This document shows positions 15,429 through 21,088 of a stretch of DNA of 53,242 nucleotides, one piece after another. The DNA comes from a virus. The notes under the pieces were generated by a model. It worked only from the letters and a program-made list of their open reading frames with translations. It made no database searches and was not told where the DNA came from. The stretch is from positions 1 to 53,242 of IMG/VR virus record IMGVR_UViG_3300032073_005389; one strand, given 5' to 3'. How positions within the stretch are numbered: position 1 is the first letter of the stretch; each line of letters opens with the position of its first letter. The position numbers and the translations under genes are program-made.

Positions 15429-15951
15429 AAGGCATTCTCTCCTTCCATCTATCGTGTGCGTGTTTTACAACTGACATAGCTTTCTTTCCATTTTTCCATT
15501 CTCCTACTTTAGTAGAGGAACTTCGATCTATTTTATAGATTCTAAAAAACTGTTTAAATATCTTTAAATGACTATCTTCTATACCGCTCAACGTGCCGTA
15601 CTTGTCCAGAGGTGACCAATGCGGGGCCACAATTAGCTTGTAATCAATTTCTTCGTCATCTACAAAGTCAAGTACTCCGAGAGGTCTACACTTCACTAGA
15701 CTGCCCCTATCAATGGGATCGTGATTAAATATCAATACATCAAGAGGGTCGTTATCTAACGCATAGGTCTGAGTCACAAATCCATAATTTATCGGATACT
15801 GTAATGACGAAACAAGACACCTCTCTAATTCAAAAATATTATACTTTTCATTGTATTCATACTTTGTATTAGTTCCTTTTGGTATTTCTACAACACAGGA
15901 TATGTGTCGAAAATCGTCAGTTGTTATTGGTATATCGTTAACTAAATTCAC
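15415..15951 (-). CDS. ppa: Inorganic pyrophosphatase, family I
   Basis: This 178-aa protein has the soluble family-I pyrophosphatase hallmarks: VEIPKGTNTKYEY (21-33), a QYPINYGFVTQTY segment, and the metal-binding signature DNDPLDVLIF with D66, D68 and D71. The enzyme hydrolyses PPi to phosphate with Mg2+. A phage copy would pull forward DNA synthesis and nucleotide-sugar synthesis, both of which release PPi and both of which this phage supplements. The length is normal for the bacterial enzyme. It overlaps the HMA-like gene upstream by 4 nt. Confidence 0.95.
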   Translation of the reverse strand: MNLVNDIPITTDDFRHISCVVEIPKGTNTKYEYNEKYNIFELERCLVSSLQYPINYGFVTQTYALDNDPLDVLIFNHDPIDRGSLVKCRPLGVLDFVDDEEIDYKLIVAPHWSPLDKYGTLSGIEDSHLKIFKQFFRIYKIDRSSSTKVGEWKNGKKAMSVVKHAHDRWKERMPYGNV

Positions 15952-16292
15952 GGCTTATTATATCTATTAGGTTTCTTATCCTTCAACCACTTTATAGATT
16001 TTAGTTCATAGCCAGCGTCTTTAACAATTTTTTTCATCTGTGATGGATGAATTTCTATACTAATAAATTCTATTTGACATATTTGTTTTTTAGTGTCAAA
16101 TTTTATTAGTTTAGTTAATTTAGTTTTTTTAAGTCCGTTTCTGATACCGATCCCACAAGAAGAACATACAAGTCCCTGTATGCTTAGTTCTACGTCTGGA
16201 TCGAAATTAGCTTGGTCTATTGAGAGAGTGTTGGTAAAACCCCACCCAGCGAGAAAACAAATAATAATAGTTGTAATAATTCTTTTATTCAT
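15948..16292 (-). CDS. Secreted heavy-metal-associated-domain-like protein (114 aa)
   Basis: The best start is the ATG at 16292 (MNKRIITTIIICFLAGWG), which gives a signal or anchor sequence. The following domain contains IQGLVCSSCGIGIRNGLKK with C43 and C46. This matches the GMxCxxC loop of HMA/MerP-type domains, with a later amphipathic segment (HPSQMKKIVKDAGYELKSIK) like their second half. Such domains bind Cu, Zn or Hg. An exported metal-binding protein in a phage is unusual; its role is unknown. The start overlaps the purS stop by 8 nt. Confidence 0.7.
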   Translation of the reverse strand: MNKRIITTIIICFLAGWGFTNTLSIDQANFDPDVELSIQGLVCSSCGIGIRNGLKKTKLTKLIKFDTKKQICQIEFISIEIHPSQMKKIVKDAGYELKSIKWLKDKKPNRYNKP

Positions 16293-16545
16293 AAAATACC
16301 TCGTAGTCTTCAATAATCTCATTATATAAGAGCTTGTCTATAGCCTCTTGTATATTCTTTTTTACGTCCTCTTCTGGCCCTTCGTCTAACTCTACTTCTA
16401 TATAACGACCAATGCTAACTTTTTTTAAATACTTAATACCTAAGCTTCTTTCAAGGTTGCTCTTTACCACAACTCCTTGTGGGTCAAGTGTATTAGCTTT
16501 CGGTCGAGTCATGACTCGAGCTTTCTTTAATGTTTTGGATTCCAT
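16285..16545 (-). CDS. purS: Phosphoribosylformylglycinamidine synthase subunit PurS
   Basis: The 86-aa protein shows the PurS pattern: ARVMTRPKANTLDPQGVVVK near the N-terminus, VSIGRYIEVEL in the middle, and a terminal helix-strand ending IIEDYEVFYE. PurS is the small subunit that joins PurL and PurQ to convert FGAR to FGAM (step four). No PurL or PurQ gene is in the window, so the protein would have to work with host subunits. That implies a host with the three-part enzyme rather than the single long PurL of E. coli. It overlaps thyX by 19 nt. Confidence 0.9.
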   Translation of the reverse strand: MESKTLKKARVMTRPKANTLDPQGVVVKSNLERSLGIKYLKKVSIGRYIEVELDEGPEEDVKKNIQEAIDKLLYNEIIEDYEVFYE

Positions 16546-17231
16546 CTGCCGTCTTTATGCTCAACTGACCACAACGCTTCCGAAACATTAGGAAAATTCT
16601 GCTTGAATATATTCTTACACTCTTCTGCTATGTCTCTGTGTTCTTTTTGAGTATTTTGTTCTGTACGTAGATCAATATAATGAACCCAGCTTCTAATACT
16701 ACCTTTCATGTACATAGTAGTCTCTGTTGTGAGTGGTAGAACCATTCTGGCAGATTCTTTGGCTACTCCAGCTCTAATCAACTCATTGTAAAGAGCCACG
16801 CCTTTTGCGGTATGCTCTCTTACTTTTCCTAGTAAATGGCCATCACTAAATGTTTCGCTGCTGCTCTGTCTATTTTTCTCAGCTTGGACTCTAAGCTCTA
16901 ATTCTTCTAAAGCCTGAGCCTCTGAATATCTTTGGCTAAACTCTTGAAAGCTAAAGCTTCTATGTCTGAGTATTTGTGCTGCAATTGCTCTGCTAGTTTT
17001 GATTTCGACGGTCATATCAACCATCTCAAACGGAGACCAATGTTTATGTTTAATTAAAAACTTTAATAGTCTCGGGGCTGTTTGTGTATTATTTTGATTT
17101 TCTGGGTTGCTTACTCTAGCACAATAAGCTATTAAATCTTCTGGATTAGTTTTCGATTGCAGTACTGCTTCTCGTAAATCAGAATTATCTTCAATGTATG
17201 GTTGAGTAATAGATATTAATTTTACTTGCAT
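16527..17231 (-). CDS. thyX: Flavin-dependent thymidylate synthase
   Basis: ThyX makes dTMP from dUMP using methylene-THF and reduced FAD. The 234-aa protein has the ThyX signature at 89-102 (RHRSFSFQEFSQRY), the preceding HWSPFEMVDMTVEIK strand, and a C-terminal RSWVHYIDLRT with ESARMVLPLTTETTMY before it. All are in the family order. It depends on methylene-THF from the phage SHMT and on dUMP from the phage dCMP deaminase and dUTPase. The start touches the stop of the 64-aa gene upstream. Confidence 0.97.
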   Translation of the reverse strand: MQVKLISITQPYIEDNSDLREAVLQSKTNPEDLIAYCARVSNPENQNNTQTAPRLLKFLIKHKHWSPFEMVDMTVEIKTSRAIAAQILRHRSFSFQEFSQRYSEAQALEELELRVQAEKNRQSSSETFSDGHLLGKVREHTAKGVALYNELIRAGVAKESARMVLPLTTETTMYMKGSIRSWVHYIDLRTEQNTQKEHRDIAEECKNIFKQNFPNVSEALWSVEHKDGRWNPKH

Positions 17232-17425
17232 TATTTTCCAGATTTAAATATTTTTTTTAGCTCTTGCAGTTCTCTTTCAAAATCATGGGCCATCTCTACC
17301 TTAGTGGCATCATCGTCATCCATCATTTCGTGATTACGCCAAATTTTTTTATATTTATTTATAAGCTTATTGATATAAGACATAGTCTTTTTGGGTTTAT
17401 TTCTTTCAAACTCTGAGATATTCAT
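17231..17425 (-). CDS. Small charged hypothetical protein (64 aa)
   Basis: A helical charged protein with an aspartate run (MMDDDDATKVEMAHDFEREL) between basic segments. It overlaps the HAD phosphatase gene by 20 nt and touches thyX. Continuous coupling on both sides supports it as a real gene. No family recognised. Confidence 0.6.
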   Translation of the reverse strand: MNISEFERNKPKKTMSYINKLINKYKKIWRNHEMMDDDDATKVEMAHDFERELQELKKIFKSGK

Positions 17426-17879
17426 TAAGATGCTCTTTCTTTAGTCCTTCATTTCTTACTAGATTGATAGCAAAAGCAGTTTTGATCTCATGCTCATTCT
17501 TTAATACTCCTTTTGGTTTAATATCATTAACTAGAATTCTAGCACCAGAAGGAATGTCGAAAATAATTTGATCATACTTTATACCGACATATTCTAATAC
17601 TTTAATTGTATGTTCTTTATGTCTTCTAGCTCTAGCGGTTGTTAGAACTACTTTATCGCATTTAGGTATATTTTTTAAAAACTGCTTGCTAGACATTAAG
17701 GCTTCTTCTTGTCGATGTGAAATCTTACCATGCTTGCCTATGATTTGGTCTAGTCTCTCGTTTGAGGTGTTTTTAAGCAACGTGCCATCTAAGTCAAAAA
17801 ACCATGTTTTACCTATCTTACTATGGATTTGCTTATTTTCTTCTATTCTGTCGTTTTCAGTAAATGTGTTTTCTATCAT
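17406..17879 (-). CDS. HAD-superfamily phosphatase
   Basis: The 157-aa protein has HAD motif I WFFDLDGTLL with nucleophile D29 and acid/base D31, motif II VVLTTARAR, and a motif IV-like LVNDIKPKGV. No cap domain is visible, so it belongs to the small capless group that includes polynucleotide 3'-phosphatases, histidinol-phosphate and heptose-bisphosphate phosphatases. A heptose phosphatase would complete the HldE-like pair elsewhere in the window, but the DLDGT motif and length do not fit GmhB closely. The substrate is open. Confidence 0.75.
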   Translation of the reverse strand: MIENTFTENDRIEENKQIHSKIGKTWFFDLDGTLLKNTSNERLDQIIGKHGKISHRQEEALMSSKQFLKNIPKCDKVVLTTARARRHKEHTIKVLEYVGIKYDQIIFDIPSGARILVNDIKPKGVLKNEHEIKTAFAINLVRNEGLKKEHLNEYLRV

Positions 17880-17902
17880 TTTTTCACTTAAATTTTTGCT
17901 AA

Positions 17903-18130
17903 TTACTTAATGCGCCTTCTCAAGAGAAGCGGGTCGATGTTGTCGTTCGAATCGTAAGCAAATGGCTCCCATCCTTTAGGGATGTTTTTAGTGTTGGAGG
18001 TTTTAAACTCCCACTGCTGATTCGGATCCCAAGAAGTGATTAGTGGGCTTGATGAAGCTCCTGTGCTGAGTACAATAGTAGTGGTTAAAAGTACGCCAAT
18101 AGCAAATGATTTAAAATCTAGTATTTTCAT
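17903..18130 (-). CDS. Secreted small protein (75 aa)
   Basis: An N-terminal hydrophobic segment (KSFAIGVLLTTTIVLSTGAS) acts as signal peptide or anchor. The mature part contains QQWEFKTSNTKNIPKGWEPF, a short Trp-flanked strand pattern like that of the small bacterial DUF4177-type domains (QWEYKV...GWEpf). It has a strong promoter directly upstream. The function is unknown. Confidence 0.65.
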   Translation of the reverse strand: MKILDFKSFAIGVLLTTTIVLSTGASSSPLITSWDPNQQWEFKTSNTKNIPKGWEPFAYDSNDNIDPLLLRRRIK

Positions 18131-18149
18131 TAATTTAACTTATGTGTCT

Positions 18150-18178
18150 ATTATATCGTATACTTACACTTAGGTCAA
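18150..18178 (-). promoter_or_regulatory. Sigma-70 promoter for small secreted protein and thyX/purS operon
   Basis: Minus strand: TTGACC (18173-18178), 17 nt, TATAAT (18150-18155). The ATG at 18130 lies 19 nt after the -10 box, one of the longer leaders here. It follows directly on the terminator of the upstream gene. Confidence 0.9.
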
Positions 18179-18180
18179 GC

Positions 18181-18210
18181 AAAAAAGAAAGAGGGAGCCT
18201 AAGCTCCCTC
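18181..18210 (-). terminator. Rho-independent terminator
   Basis: On the minus strand an 8-bp perfect stem (GAGGGAGC/GCTCCCTC, 18191-18210) with a TTAG loop is followed by TTTCTTTTTT. It ends the transcript of the EF-hand protein gene. Confidence 0.95.
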
Positions 18211-18233
18211 CTAGTTAGTTGACTCTTATTGAA

Positions 18234-18686
18234 TCACTTACGAGACCTACTCTTCTTCCCCTTGCCTCTTTTCTTATTCTCTCCTCTTTTCTTTCTCGCC
18301 TCCATGGCTTTTTTCATAGCCGCCTTCTCATTGTCGCAAAGTTTACCATCTTTGTTTTTGTCGAATCTCTTTAATAGAGATACTTTAGATGTCTTGGATC
18401 TTTTAGGAGCTACCTTTTTTCTAAGCTCTGCATACTTTGCTTTTGCTTGAGTTGTAGTAAGCTTTCCAGCTTTAACTGCTTCTCTGATTTTTTTAGCAGC
18501 TTCAGCGTACTTCTTCCTAGCTTCAGCCGACACTTTATTCCTCTCTGGCTTCTTATCTTTACTTGCTTTAGCTTTGGTAGCTTTAGCTTTGGCAACCTTA
18601 TTTGTTTTTGAATGGTGATCAGCTTGTGTAGCGTTAACGCCTAACATTAAAACTGCCGTCATGATTAATATAATATATCTATTCAT
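18234..18686 (-). CDS. Secreted, very basic protein with one EF-hand loop
   Basis: A signal peptide (residues 1-22, ending ATQA) is followed by a Lys/Ala/Arg-rich chain with helical repeats. Residues 109-120 (DKNKDGKLCDNE) form a full EF-hand loop with Asp/Asn/Asp at loop positions 1, 3, 5 and Glu at 12, so Ca2+ binding is likely. The C-terminus is extremely basic (KKRGENKKRGKGKKSRSRK). EF-hand proteins with such low-complexity flanks are common in planctomycetes and verrucomicrobia. It could bind envelope polyanions or packed DNA. The function is unknown. Confidence 0.75.
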   Translation of the reverse strand: MNRYIILIMTAVLMLGVNATQADHHSKTNKVAKAKATKAKASKDKKPERNKVSAEARKKYAEAAKKIREAVKAGKLTTTQAKAKYAELRKKVAPKRSKTSKVSLLKRFDKNKDGKLCDNEKAAMKKAMEARKKRGENKKRGKGKKSRSRK

Positions 18687-18692
18687 AAATTT

Positions 18693-19208
18693 TTATTCTC
18701 CAGTATTATTACCATCAATTACTTCGTCTCTTTTGTTTTTAAACTCATCACGAATTTCTTTAATACGAGTCCTGACCTCTTCTCTATTACCTTTCATGCC
18801 TTCAAACCATTCTTTCCTAAGATCTTTAAGCTGGTCTCTGAGTCCGTCTTTATCGTCGTTCGAAGCATCTTTCATTTGCTTGTTTAAATCCTTTATTTTG
18901 GAATGATGTTCTTTGGCGGCAGAGGTAAAAGCTTCTCTAAGTTCTTTAACTTTTTCGTCATCTCTAACAAGTTTGCCGAACGCTTTACCTTTGTGATTTA
19001 GTTTGTTACCTTTCTTTTTTGAATCTTTATGATTCTTTTTACGTTTTTCAAAGGCGGCTTTAAGACGTTCTTTGATTTTTTCCTTATCAATCTTTTTTTC
19101 TGGTTTAGGGCGTTCCGGTTTCTCTTTATCTGGACGAGCTTCCGCTGTAGTAAGCGAAGCCACGAACAGAGCAATCAATCCAATTTTAAGAATATTTTTC
19201 ATGTTCAT
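18693..19208 (-). CDS. Secreted, charged helical protein (about 171 aa)
   Basis: The start is placed at ATG 19208 (MNMKNILKIGLIALFVASL; a second ATG lies at 19202), which gives a good signal peptide ending TAEA. The rest is a Lys/Glu/Asp-rich, probably coiled-coil chain (FEKRKKNHKDSKKKGNKLNH; LRDQLKDLRKEWFEGMKGNR). It resembles its neighbour at 18234 in composition, and the two are 6 nt apart. The motif TAGTGTAATT lies 3 nt before its ATG. It may be an envelope or virion protein; nothing decides. Confidence 0.7.
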   Translation of the reverse strand: MNMKNILKIGLIALFVASLTTAEARPDKEKPERPKPEKKIDKEKIKERLKAAFEKRKKNHKDSKKKGNKLNHKGKAFGKLVRDDEKVKELREAFTSAAKEHHSKIKDLNKQMKDASNDDKDGLRDQLKDLRKEWFEGMKGNREEVRTRIKEIRDEFKNKRDEVIDGNNTGE

Positions 19209-19211
19209 ATT

Positions 19212-19221
19212 AATTACACTA
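19212..19221 (-). promoter_or_regulatory. Recurrent start-proximal motif TAGTGTAATT
   Basis: Second of four identical ten-base copies, three bases upstream of the ATG at 19208. Confidence 0.4.
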
Positions 19222-19234
19222 TTATTCAACATTT

Positions 19235-19306
19235 TCACCAAAACCAAACAGTATAGTCCTCTCCTTCGAAGTCCTCTGGTAATATATCGTAATGTTTTCT
19301 TTTCAT
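19235..19306 (-). CDS. Possible 23-aa peptide after nrdB
   Basis: An open frame from ATG 19306 reads MKRKHYDILPEDFEGEDYTV and ends WFW. It starts one nucleotide after the nrdB stop and fills the gap to the next gene. The acidic, aromatic composition looks protein-like, but the size is near the noise level and no ribosome-binding site is visible. Confidence 0.3.
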   Translation of the reverse strand: MKRKHYDILPEDFEGEDYTVWFW

Positions 19307-19307
19307 A

Positions 19308-20327
19308 TTAAAAGTCATCCTCTAGCGATCCCGCTTGTTGGTATTCTCTAACCCGTCTCTCGAAAAAGTTACCCATTGCTTGTACGTCAACGACTTCCCC
19401 GAGCCACGGGAACGGGTTTTTGTCCGACGGAAACCTATATTCAAGCCCAATTCCTTCAAGTCTCCTATTACCGATATAATGCATGTAATCAACAAACATA
19501 TCAGCATTAAGACCAAGGATACCTCTAGGTAGTACATCATTAGCATAAGCGATTTCAAGCTCTACGGCTTTTTTAATATGACTAGTTATTTCTTCTTGAA
19601 AATTCTTAGTCCAAATTTTTGGGTTCTGTTCTATAATTTGATTAATAGCATAAGTGCCAAACTGAATATGAGAGCTTTCGTCTCTCAAGGTATACTTTAT
19701 TTGATCTGCGATACCCTGCATTTTATTTTGTCTTCCAAGAGCCAAAAGCATTGCAAACCCACTAAAGAAAAATATACCCTCGCAAACAATCCAGTAACTA
19801 ATAAAGTTTCTTAGAATCTCTTTCTTTCCTTCTTGCGTGTTTGGGTTAAAGTCCGCTCTACTTAGGTCGGTAGTGATTTCCATTAAGAAATCATCTTTAG
19901 CTTTGATTGATGGTATATTGATATACGCTTGATATACTTCGTCTATTTTAAGATCCAAAGAATCGCAAACGTAAACAATAGTAAGGTTATGAAGGCTCTC
20001 CTCAAACGCTTGTCGTAAAATATACTGCCTACACTCAGCATCAGTAATATAACGAAAGCCGCTAATAAGAAGGTTGTTACCAACAAGAGATTCGCTACCA
20101 GCAAAAAAGCCAAGCGAACGTTTGACCAAAAGCTTTTCATCATCTGTTATTTCTCCGTTTTTCCATTGTTTTATATCCTCTGCCATTGATATTTCTGTCG
20201 GCATCCAATTATTAGCGCAGCCTTTTAGAAATAAATCCCATGCGGTTTTATGTTTATGTGGAAGTATGCAGTTTACACCAGCAATATCTTTCCCTAATAC
20301 TTCTCCAGTTTTACTTTCCTTTTTCAT
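19308..20327 (-). CDS. nrdB: Ribonucleotide reductase small subunit, class I, lacking the radical tyrosine
   Basis: The 339-aa protein carries the diiron-carboxylate pattern: E79 in FFAGSESLV where E. coli has D84, then QAFEESLHN with E110 and H113. Further ligands follow in the usual spacing (WIVCEGIFF; LRDESSHIQFG). In E. coli the radical Y122 is four residues after this histidine. Here that position is I117 (H113-N-L-T-I). Absence of Tyr together with Glu for the first Asp is the pattern of Chlamydia-type class Ic enzymes, which use a Mn/Fe cofactor. It partners NrdA just upstream; a glycosyltransferase gene lies between them. Confidence 0.95.
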   Translation of the reverse strand: MKKESKTGEVLGKDIAGVNCILPHKHKTAWDLFLKGCANNWMPTEISMAEDIKQWKNGEITDDEKLLVKRSLGFFAGSESLVGNNLLISGFRYITDAECRQYILRQAFEESLHNLTIVYVCDSLDLKIDEVYQAYINIPSIKAKDDFLMEITTDLSRADFNPNTQEGKKEILRNFISYWIVCEGIFFFSGFAMLLALGRQNKMQGIADQIKYTLRDESSHIQFGTYAINQIIEQNPKIWTKNFQEEITSHIKKAVELEIAYANDVLPRGILGLNADMFVDYMHYIGNRRLEGIGLEYRFPSDKNPFPWLGEVVDVQAMGNFFERRVREYQQAGSLEDDF

Positions 20328-21088
20328 TTATAAAAAATTTCTCTCTGTTTGTTGAAGTCTCCTTCAAACTCTATGTTTCCTCTGTGTTTTAATTTAATAT
20401 CTGTTAGTGCGTATATTTTTCCTCCGCACTCCTGCCAAGTTTTACAAAACCCGTAATCTTCACTTTCATACTTTTTATTTTTTGGATTAACCCAACATCT
20501 AAAAAAATCATAAAAATCATCTCCGTAGCTCATGTATCCGTCAATATCATTGTTATATTTTAAATCGGGCTTGGTCTTTGCTATAGTGTTAAATACACTT
20601 GTTTTAATTAACATAAACCCAGTTGCTGCGTAGTTGACCTCTATTAAGTTTTCATTACTTTTAAAAACTTTATTATCAAACTCAGAAGAGAAATCTCCTA
20701 CTAATTCTCTCCAGAAAGCTGGCATCTGGCTGTACTTTTTTGAAAGAAATTGAATCTTTTGATTATTTATATATTTCTTTGGGTACAAACCAACTGCAAC
20801 ATCCTTATCTGCATCTATTAATTTAATTACATCATTAGCGTCAAAAATAACATCTGTATCTATAAACATTAAATAGTCATCTTTGTTTGATAGTGCGGCG
20901 GCTGCACTTGCATTTCTAGCTCTACTAATTAAGCTTTCAAACCAAATAGAGGGGCAGCTAACACTTATACCAAGCGCGGCTAACTTATTAACAAGATTAA
21001 TCATACCCATCATGTAGTTGCTATGAACCATTCCTCCATAAGCTATAACTGGCAGACTTATTTTCTTACCTTTATAACTTACTGACAT
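20324..21088 (-). CDS. Glycosyltransferase-like protein, GT-A fold
   Basis: The 254-aa protein has a nucleotide-sugar pattern: ISRARNASAAAALSNKDDYL followed by LMFIDTDVIF, where DTD is the metal-binding DxD, and a later EDYGFCKTWQECGGKIYALT typical of the acceptor half. Related proteins occur in many large phages and algal viruses. The start is the ATG at 21088 inside the end of nrdA; an in-frame TTG lies at 21097. Its place between nrdA and nrdB is odd and suggests insertion into an RNR operon. Possible targets are DNA bases, virion proteins or host glycans. Confidence 0.75.
   Translation of the reverse strand: MSVSYKGKKISLPVIAYGGMVHSNYMMGMINLVNKLAALGISVSCPSIWFESLISRARNASAAAALSNKDDYLMFIDTDVIFDANDVIKLIDADKDVAVGLYPKKYINNQKIQFLSKKYSQMPAFWRELVGDFSSEFDNKVFKSNENLIEVNYAATGFMLIKTSVFNTIAKTKPDLKYNNDIDGYMSYGDDFYDFFRCWVNPKNKKYESEDYGFCKTWQECGGKIYALTDIKLKHRGNIEFEGDFNKQREIFYK

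Noticed and set aside
17406-17879. Heptose-bisphosphate phosphatase GmhB
   Set aside because: It would suit the HldE-like pair, but the DLDGT motif, short length and absence of the GmhB zinc cysteines do not match; kept as generic HAD phosphatase.
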